DNA of 64,000 bases from Elusimicrobiota bacterium. GTDB lineage: Bacteria > Elusimicrobiota > Elusimicrobia > UBA1565 > UBA9628. The stretch spans positions 62,001 to 126,000 of the forward strand of contig PLZD01000032.1 in assembly GCA_003151975.1 (NCBI GenBank), written 5' to 3'. The notes under the pieces were generated by a model. It was not told the origin of the DNA and did no database searches. It saw nothing but the letters and a program-made list of their open reading frames with translations. Of the stretch, positions 15,853-24,510 are shown one piece after another. A program made the translations under genes and the position numbers. Positions within the stretch are counted from its first letter, which is position 1; each line of letters starts with the position of its first letter.

Positions 15853-18800
15853 GGCCGGCTGCTCCCGGGATTCTGCACGAGTTTGCCTTTCTCCTTGAAG
15901 TAGCCGGCGATGTCGAGCAGGGACTTCGTGTCGTCCGATTTAATCGAAGAATAAAGACCGGCGTCCACCGCAGAATGGGCCTTCGAAGCGCCGAAGTCGA
16001 GCAGGCTGAAGCTCTGCTTGCCGGTGGCCGGGTCCTCGTAGATCAGGATGTTCCCCATATTGAGGTCCCCGTGGGCCAATCCGTTCTCGTGCAGCATCTT
16101 CACCGCTTTGACGAGGCCGCGGTAGTCGTCGATGTTAAGATTGCGGCCCTTAGCCAGCCAATCCTGGATCGTCGTGCCTTGCATGCGCTTCATCATGAGC
16201 ACGGGCACCCGCTGAGCCTCTCCGTATATTTTGGCAGCCAAGCCTTCGTCCATGTAGCCCAGGCCGAGGACCTCTGGAACGGAAACATTCGTCGGAAAGC
16301 CGTCTTTCCCCGCGACACTCGCCGCTTGCTTGAGAGATTGAGCCTCTTCGACGAGCGCCTTTTGCTGCAGCGCCTCGCTCTTGCCCTCGATTCCTTTATA
16401 TTGAGAAGTTTTCATGGCGACGCCCTGACCGTTGCCGTCAGTTCCCAGGAAAGTCGCTTCCATGTTCCCGGGAGCGCGATCCAGCGTGACGGCGATGACC
16501 CCGTCGCTGGTCCCGTTGCGCAGAGCGACCTGACCGGACCACTTCGACTGCGCTGAGTCGGCGACCTTAGGCGGGCCGTCGGGGAACGGCTTCGCGATCG
16601 ATTTTGCCGGCCCGGTCACGGGCTTTGCGTTGGGAGCCCCGAAGCCGTAGCGCGAGAGCAGTTCGCGTCCCCCGTCCGACTCGGGCGCGATGCGATTCTC
16701 CTTCATGTAAGTGTCGAGCATCGACCGCAGCTGCTCCTTAGGCACTCCCTGGCTTAAGAGAGACGCGGACCCGAAACCGATGTCGTCGCGGAGATGCTGT
16801 TCGAATCCAGGATCGGTCGCACCCTCCCCTTTGCTGCCGACGACGCCGGCCTCCATGAGCCCCCTGATCTCCTCGGGCCTGAGTCCCGCCTCAACAAGAA
16901 GACGATGCTTCGCTCGGATCTGCGCCAACGAGTAATTCCCCACTTTGGCGGGAGTGCCGTCCCGGCCCGGCTCGCCGTCGCCGACGTGATGCGCCTGCTC
17001 TATGGCCTGGGCCTCTTTCGTCGTCGGCGTCCGGCCCATGACCTTCTGCGCAGCGGCCAGATCCGCCGGCGCGTTCGCTGCGGCAGTCTTGCCTCGGAAG
17101 CGCGCCACTTCCATCATAATCTCTTCAGGGGTCAAGACTAGGCCGGGTTGGAAGGAGAACTGTAGCTCGTCTCGTCCCATAACGGAGCCGGCCTTATCCG
17201 GCGCGATTCCCATCCGCTTGGCCTTCGCTTGGTTCGCCTCATTGATCGCTTGGCCGAGCGGCTTGAGGTCGACGGGCGCTTCTCCGTTGGGCTTCGCGAA
17301 GATCATTTGGGTGCGGCCCTCACTCAAAGACTTGAAGCTCAATTGGAGGGACTGCTCATGGGCGATCGACGGGCCTCCCCACGTCGCGAAGACATTATCC
17401 CCCTTGATTGCGTCGGCGTTAAATATAAATATCCCGTCCAGTGTCTTCGGATCGACACCTTCTTTGACGAGCTTCGCGCGCGCGTCGTCGGAAAGCCCTA
17501 TCTTGGCTGTCTCGACCTGTTTGCGCGCGGCCTCCAACTTCGCGTTGAACTCGGCCGCCCCGGCCTGACGGAATTTAGGATCGTCGATCGAGCTCGTGAT
17601 GCCGTTCTCGATCTCACCCATCATCGCGAGCTGCTTTTCGGGCGGCAAGCTCTCAAACCGGTCGACGCCTTTGACGCCGTATTTGGCGAGCGCTTCGTCG
17701 TAGACTTTAAAAATCGACTGCTGAAGCTCGATGGAGGCGGCGAGCTTCGGATCGGTCTTGGCGTCGGCGTAAGCCTTGCGGCCGAAGACGCCGAAGTCCT
17801 CGAACCAAGTCGCCTGGCGCAGCTGCGCGCGCAAAGCGGGGTCCGAGGCTACGCGGTCGAGGTTGTGCAGCATCCAGACCGACATCGCGCCGTCGCCGAC
17901 GTTGTCCGTCGAAATCTTCTGAAAGCGCTGACGCAGGAAGGTCAGCTTCTCGTTCGTCGTCCCCTTGCCGTTCATGACGCCCTCGATTTGATCGAGAACC
18001 TGCATCGAGGTGTCGACCTCAGGATGCGCCGGATCGTAATACTTTTGGTGGTGGTCGATGATCACGCCTTTGCCCGCCAGCTTCGGATCGACATTGTCGA
18101 GGCCGCTGTTCGTGTCGAGCATCACAATGCCGCCCTGCCCCTTGCTGCGGCCGACGACGCCTTTCTCAGGATTGAGCTCGCGATAGAAGCGCTTCATGTA
18201 AATCTCGCGCTCCTCCTCCGGCGTGGTCTCGAGTCCAGCCGCCTTGCGCTCGGCCTTGATCTGGTCCAATTGGGCTCGCACGGTCTTGTCCGTCGTGTTG
18301 ATCAGGTCGCGCGCTTCTTGGACTGACAGCAGCTGCGGGCCCTGCGTCGCGCCCTTCTCTCCGGCGGGTGTCTCGCCCGTCGCGACGGGAACGCCGGTCT
18401 TGACCTCGCCTTCGGGCGCGGCCTTCGGAACCTCGACGGGGACCTTCGAGCGCGCCGCCGCGAACTCCGAGATGCGCGCCTGCACGAGTCCCAGGCCCAT
18501 CGCGGAGAAGCCCGCCGCGTTGAGATAAGCGCCGTTGAAGTGCGTCCACGCGCCCTCGGTATCGCCGCCGCGCCACGACTGAAAAGCTTGGTAGCCCTCG
18601 CTGCCGAGGCTGGCCACGCCGGGGCTGAGCATCGTGTAGAGCTCGGCTTTGTTGATGCCCGAGAGAAGCTTCATGGCCTGCGCTTCCTTGCCCGCGAGCT
18701 TGGCGCCGTTGGCCGCCTTGCCCATCGCGTTGACGACTTCCTCCCCGGTCAGGCCCACGCGGCCGCCGACGGCCATGACCTTGAGCGGCTGAGCCGCCAG

Positions 18801-21329
18801 GCCAAAGCCGAAGCCCTCGCAATAGGCCTCGCCGCCGACGACGAAGGCCGCGGCGCCGTAATTGAGGGCGACCCCCCACTTGTCGCCTTTCTGCCAGGAA
18901 TCCTTGCCCGCCTCCGCGTATTGCCCCGCGAGATTGCCGAGACCGAAGACCCGCGCGGCCGTATACGCGCGGTCGCGGTCGGTGACGGGATCGTGCTCGT
19001 GCATGAAATAGGTCTCGCCGTAGGTCTGGCGCCTCTGCTTCTCGATCTCGCTGTCGAGGTAGAGCTTGACGATGCGCTGGCCGTCGGGGTTGTCCTTGAG
19101 GACGTTGCCCATCGCGCCGTTGTAGTTGCGCATGATTTCTTTCTCGCCGTCGGAGCCGCCGACGAGCCACTGATTGAACTTGGCCTGGCTCAGCGTGTAG
19201 AAGGCCGAGACCTTGGTCAGTCCCGCCATCTCCTTGTCGCGCATCGCGGCCGAGACGCCGAGGTCCAGCATGCCGACGGCATCGTAAACGACGGTCTGCA
19301 GCGGCGAGAAGATGATGCTCACGCCTTCCCCGATACCGCCTAGCGCGGCCGAGCCCATCGCCTTGGTGTCGTCCCAAGTCGTCCATTCCTTGATTTCCGC
19401 GGGATGATTCTCCGTCATCTTCCATTGCCCGCCTTGCTTGGCCTCGCGCCGCATCAGCTCGAAAGCGACGCGGCCCGAAGCCGCGGCCTCGGTCTTCGTG
19501 CGGAATTCGTCGCAGGCGTCCTGGGCGGCGTTGAACTTCCACATGAAGGTCGTGCTCCCCTTCATGACGAAAACCTTGAGGCCTCCCGTCGCCGCGTCTG
19601 CAAGGCCGACGATCCGCCACGGAGTTTGCCCGTCGTTGATAATGACGTTGAGTTGGTTGTCGCGGAAATAGAAGGAGTCGACCTTGACCGAGCGGGCTCC
19701 TTTCACGCCGGCGGAATTCTTCCCGGCCAGCGCGTTCTCGAAGAGGGCGCCGAATTGCGGCAGATCCTTGAGGAACTGCGTGAACTTATCCCGGACTTTC
19801 GCATCGAGGTACTTAGCGGGCACGGCGGAGAGGTCCAAGCCCTTGCCCTCGCTCATGTCCTTGAGCAAGGACGGCTCCAGCAGGACGTCATAGTGGAATT
19901 GCTTCTGGCCGTCGGCGCCATCCTCGCCGATCGAGCGGACCTGCCCCATGCCGTTGGGAAGCACCGAGCCGCGCTCGTTCTCGCCGACCCATCGGTCGAT
20001 GACGGGCTTGCCGTCCTGGCCGACGCCCTTGGCGATGAACAGCTTGGAGCCGTCGGGAGACACGACGAGCATCTCGTCCTTGGACGCGTTGAAGACCATG
20101 CCTCGAAAGCGGCCCGTCGTCTTGCCGCTCTTCGGGTCGCGCGTCCAGCTGAAGATCTCCTTGGCGTTCTGCGTCTGCACGTACGTGCCGGCCTTCTTGT
20201 CCTGGATGATGACCCCGCTGCCGTCCGGGGAGGTCACGACCGAGAAGCCGTCGTCGCTCTCGTAGCGCGTGCTGCCGTCCTTGAGCTTGACCGTGTAGCC
20301 GCGGCGCGGCTTGCCGAAAGGATCTTTGTCGCCGTAGGCGTAGCCGACCACGTTGGGGTCTTTCTCAAGAATCTGGCGCGAGTTGACCTCGAAGAATTTT
20401 TGGTCGGCCCACTTCTGCGTCGCGGGAAACGCGGAGAGCGCCGCGTAGTAGGACAGCTCCACGTCCGTGCGGATCTGGCTCGTCTGAGCCGTCTTGGTTC
20501 CAGGCGTCACAGGAGGAACCACAATCTTCTTTTCGGCGATGGCGCGCAGCTGGCTGTCGACAACACCGAGGCCCTGCTGGACTTGGCTCTGGTAGTTTTT
20601 CGGAAGGGAGTCGCGCGTCTGCTGAACCAACGCCAAAGTCGTCTGCAGGGGAAGACTGCCGAAGCCGTTCTCCAGCAGGTCCTTGCGCTGGCCGAGGCCG
20701 TCGAGCATTTGGGAGAGGCGCTTGGTCGCCGCGGCCGGATCGCTCTTGGCCATGGCTTGGATGTCGAAGAGCTCTTTGTTCTTGGCCTGCAGCTCGCGCT
20801 CCGCTTCGGAGCTCAATTGCGGGTTGTGCTTCTGCACGAAGATCGCGAGTTCCTCGGGCTTGAACGGCCGGCCGTCGGGCTTAATGAAGTGGTCGTCCTT
20901 CCAGGAGATGCCGTTCTCGCGCAGGGTCGCTTGGAGCTGCTGATACTTCGGCACGAGCAATTCGACGTCCTCGGGCGGGACGCCGAAAAAGCGGCCGGTC
21001 TGCCGAATCTTGTCGACGAGCTCCTGCGGCTTGGCCGAGACCAGTTGCCCGCAAAAGACGCGGTAGGCGGCGGCCGAATCGTGGTACGATCCCCAGGCCG
21101 AGGAGAGCTCCGCGTTGGGCGCGCCGACGGTCTTGTACTCCTTCTCGAGCGCGTCGTACTGGATGGGCGCCAAGTTCGCCGCGGCAAACGCGGCCTTGGC
21201 GGCCTTGCCGTCGTCCTGCAGGCGCTGGGTCAGCGGAGGATCGTCGGCGCGGCAAAAGCGGGGCGCGGCGAGCAAGGCTATAGAGGAAGCCGCAAGGAAG
21301 ACCCAAGTCCGGACGAGCGGTCGTTTCAT
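15849..21329 (-). CDS. 1826-aa exported multidomain protein with DHH motif and kinase-like C-terminus
   Basis: A signal peptide (residues 1-28, ending CRADD) opens a very large protein. Residues about 30-600 are unknown, with a beta-rich stretch (VVTSPDGSGVIIQD, MLVVSPDGSKLFIA). About 800-980 is Ala/Gly-rich and hydrophobic (NYGAAAFVVGGEAY). A DHH-phosphoesterase-like region has LDTNSGLDN, Asp1092-His-His (IIDHHQ) and TDNVGDGA. The last 220 residues are a protein-kinase/APH-like fold: Lys1640 (VAMKTS), HGDLNMGN with Asp1755 and Asn1760, and Asp1778 of DFG. All core residues are present, so activity is plausible. ATP is absent outside the cytoplasm, so delivery into another cell is a reasonable guess. 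It shares its layout with the 599-aa and 2282-aa proteins. Function unproven. Confidence 0.75.
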   Translation of the reverse strand: MKRPLVRTWVFLAASSIALLAAPRFCRADDPPLTQRLQDDGKAAKAAFAAANLAPIQYDALEKEYKTVGAPNAELSSAWGSYHDSAAAYRVFCGQLVSAKPQELVDKIRQTGRFFGVPPEDVELLVPKYQQLQATLRENGISWKDDHFIKPDGRPFKPEELAIFVQKHNPQLSSEAERELQAKNKELFDIQAMAKSDPAAATKRLSQMLDGLGQRKDLLENGFGSLPLQTTLALVQQTRDSLPKNYQSQVQQGLGVVDSQLRAIAEKKIVVPPVTPGTKTAQTSQIRTDVELSYYAALSAFPATQKWADQKFFEVNSRQILEKDPNVVGYAYGDKDPFGKPRRGYTVKLKDGSTRYESDDGFSVVTSPDGSGVIIQDKKAGTYVQTQNAKEIFSWTRDPKSGKTTGRFRGMVFNASKDEMLVVSPDGSKLFIAKGVGQDGKPVIDRWVGENERGSVLPNGMGQVRSIGEDGADGQKQFHYDVLLEPSLLKDMSEGKGLDLSAVPAKYLDAKVRDKFTQFLKDLPQFGALFENALAGKNSAGVKGARSVKVDSFYFRDNQLNVIINDGQTPWRIVGLADAATGGLKVFVMKGSTTFMWKFNAAQDACDEFRTKTEAAASGRVAFELMRREAKQGGQWKMTENHPAEIKEWTTWDDTKAMGSAALGGIGEGVSIIFSPLQTVVYDAVGMLDLGVSAAMRDKEMAGLTKVSAFYTLSQAKFNQWLVGGSDGEKEIMRNYNGAMGNVLKDNPDGQRIVKLYLDSEIEKQRRQTYGETYFMHEHDPVTDRDRAYTAARVFGLGNLAGQYAEAGKDSWQKGDKWGVALNYGAAAFVVGGEAYCEGFGFGLAAQPLKVMAVGGRVGLTGEEVVNAMGKAANGAKLAGKEAQAMKLLSGINKAELYTMLSPGVASLGSEGYQAFQSWRGGDTEGAWTHFNGAYLNAAGFSAMGLGLVQARISEFAAARSKVPVEVPKAAPEGEVKTGVPVATGETPAGEKGATQGPQLLSVQEARDLINTTDKTVRAQLDQIKAERKAAGLETTPEEEREIYMKRFYRELNPEKGVVGRSKGQGGIVMLDTNSGLDNVDPKLAGKGVIIDHHQKYYDPAHPEVDTSMQVLDQIEGVMNGKGTTNEKLTFLRQRFQKISTDNVGDGAMSVWMLHNLDRVASDPALRAQLRQATWFEDFGVFGRKAYADAKTDPKLAASIELQQSIFKVYDEALAKYGVKGVDRFESLPPEKQLAMMGEIENGITSSIDDPKFRQAGAAEFNAKLEAARKQVETAKIGLSDDARAKLVKEGVDPKTLDGIFIFNADAIKGDNVFATWGGPSIAHEQSLQLSFKSLSEGRTQMIFAKPNGEAPVDLKPLGQAINEANQAKAKRMGIAPDKAGSVMGRDELQFSFQPGLVLTPEEIMMEVARFRGKTAAANAPADLAAAQKVMGRTPTTKEAQAIEQAHHVGDGEPGRDGTPAKVGNYSLAQIRAKHRLLVEAGLRPEEIRGLMEAGVVGSKGEGATDPGFEQHLRDDIGFGSASLLSQGVPKEQLRSMLDTYMKENRIAPESDGGRELLSRYGFGAPNAKPVTGPAKSIAKPFPDGPPKVADSAQSKWSGQVALRNGTSDGVIAVTLDRAPGNMEATFLGTDGNGQGVAMKTSQYKGIEGKSEALQQKALVEEAQSLKQAASVAGKDGFPTNVSVPEVLGLGYMDEGLAAKIYGEAQRVPVLMMKRMQGTTIQDWLAKGRNLNIDDYRGLVKAVKMLHENGLAHGDLNMGNILIYEDPATGKQSFSLLDFGASKAHSAVDAGLYSSIKSDDTKSLLDIAGYFKEKGKLVQNPGSSRP

Positions 21330-21336
21330 AGGGGTT

Positions 21337-21394
21337 GGGACGGGCTGAAACGTCCTTCAGTCCCTAGGGTAGCCCCGCTACGCCATTATTTCAA
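21337..21394 (-). promoter_or_regulatory. promoter and leader hairpin of the 1826-aa gene
   Basis: Minus strand: TTGAAA (21394-21389), 17-bp spacer, TACCCT (21371-21366). The spacer ATGGCGTAGCGGGGC is nearly the same as that of the 599-aa gene promoter at 23718-23733. The transcript leader (about 30 nt) can fold with arms GGGAC (21337-21341) and GTCCC (21360-21364) around an inner TGAA/TTCA pairing, just before the start codon. Confidence 0.6.
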
Positions 21395-21402
21395 GGGGAA
21401 TT

Positions 21403-21666
21403 TTAAAGGAACTGCGAGTAGACGAGGAAGCCCCAAAGGGCCGCCGCGATCGACAGCAGGACGATGTCGAGCCAAGGCTTGGGAATTTCCCCGCGCCACG
21501 CCCGCCGCGCGCGGCGGCCGACGAACCAAAGTGCGGCCGCCCACGGCACGATCCACGCGCCGACGGGGCTGCCATGCACGAGGATGTAGAGACACTTGTA
21601 GACTTGGCTGACGATGATCAGCAGGACGGGGATGAACAGAGCGGTGTGAATCCAGCGCAATGCCAT
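21403..21666 (-). CDS. small membrane protein, three predicted helices
   Basis: An 87-aa protein with three hydrophobic segments (about 6-26, 36-50 and 66-86) and a basic loop (GRRARRAWRGE). It is 15 nt downstream of the 74-aa gene. No family recognised. It lies between two effector-like exported proteins, so immunity or translocation help is possible, but nothing in the sequence shows it. Confidence 0.6.
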   Translation of the reverse strand: MALRWIHTALFIPVLLIIVSQVYKCLYILVHGSPVGAWIVPWAAALWFVGRRARRAWRGEIPKPWLDIVLLSIAAALWGFLVYSQFL

Positions 21667-21681
21667 GGGCGTGATTATAAC

Positions 21682-21906
21682 CTATCTGTGGGACAGGTAG
21701 ACCATCGGGGCCACGAGGACCGCGAGGAACAGCCCTACGAACAAAAGGACGTAGCCGCCGGAGTGTCCCAAAGAGCGCGAACCGAACGCGCCGACGAAGG
21801 CGGATTCGTCCTTCTTGATCTCGTTGGCCTTGATCAGCTTGACGCCGATACCCGCCAGCGCGACGCCGAGTCCCCCGCAGGCGGCGGCCGCGACCTGTCC
21901 GCTCAC
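21682..21906 (-). CDS. small membrane protein, two predicted helices
   Basis: A 74-aa protein. GTG at 21906 overlaps the stop of the 599-aa zincin-like gene (GTGA), so the two are translationally coupled. Helices about 5-24 (AAAACGGLGVALAGIGV) and 51-70 (GYVLLFVGLFLAVLVAPMV). Function unknown; candidate partner or immunity protein of the exported HEFTH protein. Confidence 0.6.
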   Translation of the reverse strand: MSGQVAAAACGGLGVALAGIGVKLIKANEIKKDESAFVGAFGSRSLGHSGGYVLLFVGLFLAVLVAPMVYLSHR

Positions 21907-23702
21907 TTCTTGCCCTCGGGGGTTTGCGGCACGTCGGTGACCCAGCCCTGGCCGAGGTCGACGGCGCTCTTATAGCCGTCGCGCACGATGGGGATGTTGG
22001 CGTGAGTGACGAGCGTTCCGGCGATTTGGAGCTGACTCTCCCCCATCCCGGAGAGGGCGCCGAAGAAGCGCTGGCCGCCCGTGAAGGCCCACTGCGGCTT
22101 GCCGGCGAGCGCCGACGTCAGCTCGACCGTGTTGGCGCCGAGCTTGGCCGTGTAGTTGGAGCCAGGAAAGAGCCCCAGCACGCCCGAGGTGCGCAAGGCC
22201 TGCGCCTCATGCTGGGCGTAGTAGACCTTCTCGACTTGATTGGCGATGTCCATCGCCTGGCCGACTTCCGCTTTCGAGAGCTCGGCGATCGGCTTGCCGG
22301 CCTTCTGCGCGATCAGCTCGAGCGCGGCCGAGCGGTTGGCGAACATCTGAGTCGCGTGCGTGAACTCGTGGCTCTCGCCCACGAGCGGGCTGTACATGAT
22401 CTTGCCGACTTGCCCGCTCTCGGACACGCCTTCCTTGAGCAAAACGAAGTTCGCTTCGCCGATTTTGCCGCCGCGCTCGACGGTCAGCACGCCGCCCAAA
22501 TGCTCGGAGGCGTACTTCGTCATGGCTTCGGTGGCGGCCTTGTAGTCGCGGGTCTTGCCCAAGGCGTTGGTCACGACCTCGGTCGCTTCGGCCGCGCGCG
22601 CGGTGGCTTTCGGCAGGGCCTTCTCGAGGACTTGCGTGCCAAGCGCCCTGACGCCGTCGACGACGACGGGGTTGTCGAGCGCGCGGGCCCGCGCGATGAC
22701 TTGGCCGCCGCCGGAAAGGCCGACGAAGTTCGCCGCGAACAGCGCGGAGTTGCCGAACAGCTTGGTCCCTTCCCAAACCGCCCGCCCCGTGCCGACGTCG
22801 GGATGCGCGCTGGCCCAGCCGGTGCGCGCGGCGCTTTCCTCGACTTCGGTGAGGCCGGTCGCAGCTAATAGGCCGCGGTTGAAGTAGGAGTAGCCGCGCC
22901 AGAGAAAATTCGAGTTCTTGTCTCGGGACTCGTCGATCCAGTAATTGCGCGCCTGGCGCACCTGGCCGGGATTTTTCGCGATGTAGTCCTCGCACTCCTG
23001 CATCGCCGCGGCCTGCTTCTGGTCGGCCGTCAGCGGCGGAGGCACCGTGCGGCTCGCGAGGCTGCGCAGGAGATCGGCCTGCGCTCCGGGGATCTTATTG
23101 AGCGCGGCGATGTGCTCGGGCGTCATCCTTTGTCCGGTTCCCAGGCCGCTCGTCACGACGCCGTCGCCGTCGGCGGTCACCAGCTTGGACGTGCCCAGCG
23201 CGCCGGCCAGCGCGACCGCCTTGCGGCCGACGCTTTGCTGGAGATTGGAAGGCAGCTGCGGATCGCGCAGCAGCTGCTCCATGACCTTGGCCTCGACCAT
23301 CTTGTCGCCCGCGGAACCGGCCCCCGGGCCGGCCGTGCCGCGAATGCGCGGCTTGCCTTGAGGGATGTAATGCGCGATCGCAGCAGCAGCGTCGGTCATG
23401 CCCAGCTTCACCGCCACCATCGAGATCTTGCCCCGGTAGACGAGCATGTCGGCTTGCGAGGCGCAGGGCTGAACGCAGCCGAGCTCGATCTCCTTGGCGG
23501 AGTCGAGCATCATTTTAAGCTCGGCGCCGGCCTCGTCGGCCGCCTGAAAAGCGGGCACGACGGAATCGATCGTCGGCTGGCCCGGTTGGTGCGCCAGGAA
23601 ATTGGCGCGCGCGGCCGTTTTAGCAGCCGACAGGTTGGAGGCGGGCGGGTCCGCCGCGAACGCGGCATGGACGACGAGCAGTATCAGGGAGAGGGGTCCC
23701 AT
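21903..23702 (-). CDS. 599-aa exported protein with HEFTH zinc-peptidase motif
   Basis: The start is taken as ATG at 23702 ([20 protein letters not shown], a signal peptide), because the longer in-frame reading begins inside the promoter. Residues about 20-300 are unknown and include a Cys pair (GCVQPCASQ). About 310-400 is Ala/Gly-rich. His445-Glu446-x2-His449 (SHEFTHATQ) is a classical zincin motif. Glu499 (YYAQHEAQA) is a plausible third ligand, at a distance common in gluzincins. Layout resembles polymorphic toxin metallopeptidases. First gene of a three-gene unit with the 74-aa and 87-aa membrane proteins. Confidence 0.75.
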   Translation of the reverse strand: MGPLSLILLVVHAAFAADPPASNLSAAKTAARANFLAHQPGQPTIDSVVPAFQAADEAGAELKMMLDSAKEIELGCVQPCASQADMLVYRGKISMVAVKLGMTDAAAAIAHYIPQGKPRIRGTAGPGAGSAGDKMVEAKVMEQLLRDPQLPSNLQQSVGRKAVALAGALGTSKLVTADGDGVVTSGLGTGQRMTPEHIAALNKIPGAQADLLRSLASRTVPPPLTADQKQAAAMQECEDYIAKNPGQVRQARNYWIDESRDKNSNFLWRGYSYFNRGLLAATGLTEVEESAARTGWASAHPDVGTGRAVWEGTKLFGNSALFAANFVGLSGGGQVIARARALDNPVVVDGVRALGTQVLEKALPKATARAAEATEVVTNALGKTRDYKAATEAMTKYASEHLGGVLTVERGGKIGEANFVLLKEGVSESGQVGKIMYSPLVGESHEFTHATQMFANRSAALELIAQKAGKPIAELSKAEVGQAMDIANQVEKVYYAQHEAQALRTSGVLGLFPGSNYTAKLGANTVELTSALAGKPQWAFTGGQRFFGALSGMGESQLQIAGTLVTHANIPIVRDGYKSAVDLGQGWVTDVPQTPEGKK

Positions 23703-23703
23703 A

Positions 23704-23739
23704 ACACTTTTAGTGTAGCCCCGAAACGCCATTTTGCAA
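23704..23739 (-). promoter_or_regulatory. promoter of the 599-aa gene with small dyad
   Basis: Minus strand: TTGCAA (23739-23734), 16-bp spacer, TACACT (23717-23712), then 9 nt to the ATG. The inverted repeat ACACT-ttt-AGTGT (23704-23716) covers the -10 and the transcript start and could be an operator. The spacer matches that of the 1826-aa gene. Confidence 0.65.
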
Positions 23740-23844
23740 GGGGGGGTCCCAAAATTACCTTTCTTTTACCTGGGCCGGATTCTAGGGGAATTCCCTTGAT
23801 GATCGTCATGCACGGTTTCCCGCGAAGTATGATAGAATCCGGCC

Positions 23845-24510
23845 ATGAACTGCGAGAGCGCCTCCAAGTGCCGTGTGACGGCTTTCATGACATCTTCTCT
23901 AGGGAAGAAATTCACCGTCGGCGCGGCGGGCCTGCTGCTCTGCGGCTTCCTTTTAGTGCATCTTGCCGGGAACATGTTCCTCTTCGTGGGCGAGGGCGCC
24001 TTCAATCACTACGCGGAATTGCTGGCCCACAACGAACTCCTGCCTCTGGCCGAGGCGGTCCTCGCGCTCCTGTTCATCGCCCACATCGTCTTCGCGATCA
24101 AGGTCCGCTTCGAGAACGCCGGGGCCCGGCCCGTCGCCTACGAAAGCTACGACGACAAGGGCGGCCGCACGATGGGCTCGAAGTCGATGTCGTACACGGC
24201 CGCGCTCGTGCTGCTCTTCGTCATCGTCCACCTCAAGACCTTCCGCTTCGGCGACGACAAGGATGGGCTCTACAAGCTCGTCGTCGACTGGTTCCACAAC
24301 CCGCTCTACGCTGGCTTCTACGTGGTCGCCCTCGCCGGTCTCGGCCTGCACCTCTCCCACGGCTTTCAGAGCGGCTTCCAGACCTTGGGGCTCAACCATC
24401 CCAAATACACGCCGATCATCAGGAAGCTGAGCATCGCCTTCGCCCTGCTGATCTTTCTCGGCTTTGCCAGCATGCCGATCTATTTCGGCTTTCTTGGAGG
24501 CCCGCGATGA
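23845..24510 (+). CDS. sdhC: succinate dehydrogenase/fumarate reductase cytochrome b558 subunit
   Basis: A 221-aa di-haem membrane subunit with five hydrophobic helices. Conserved His residues sit in helices as expected for haem ligands ([38 protein letters not shown]). It anchors SdhAB and passes electrons to or from quinone. A -10 TAGAAT (23833-23838) lies exactly 6 nt before ATG 23845, supporting a leaderless start there. The internal Met15 (MTSSLGKKF), where relatives begin, is the alternative. Operon sdhCAB with 4-nt overlaps. Confidence 0.92.
   Translation: MNCESASKCRVTAFMTSSLGKKFTVGAAGLLLCGFLLVHLAGNMFLFVGEGAFNHYAELLAHNELLPLAEAVLALLFIAHIVFAIKVRFENAGARPVAYESYDDKGGRTMGSKSMSYTAALVLLFVIVHLKTFRFGDDKDGLYKLVVDWFHNPLYAGFYVVALAGLGLHLSHGFQSGFQTLGLNHPKYTPIIRKLSIAFALLIFLGFASMPIYFGFLGGPR

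Noticed and set aside
19404-21611. 735-aa plus-strand open frame
   Set aside because: Antisense shadow of the 1826-aa gene in GC-rich DNA; composition (Arg/Leu/Glu-rich) is typical of such shadows and no domain is seen.
23703-23732. Longer start ([10 protein letters not shown]) for the 599-aa protein
   Set aside because: It lies inside the -35/-10 spacer of the predicted promoter, and the signal peptide begins at the downstream Met.
23112-24506. A long open frame running in front of sdhA on the plus strand
   Set aside because: It is antisense to the 599-aa gene and overlaps sdhC. The flavoprotein start at 24507 with Shine-Dalgarno and ATGA overlap is clear.
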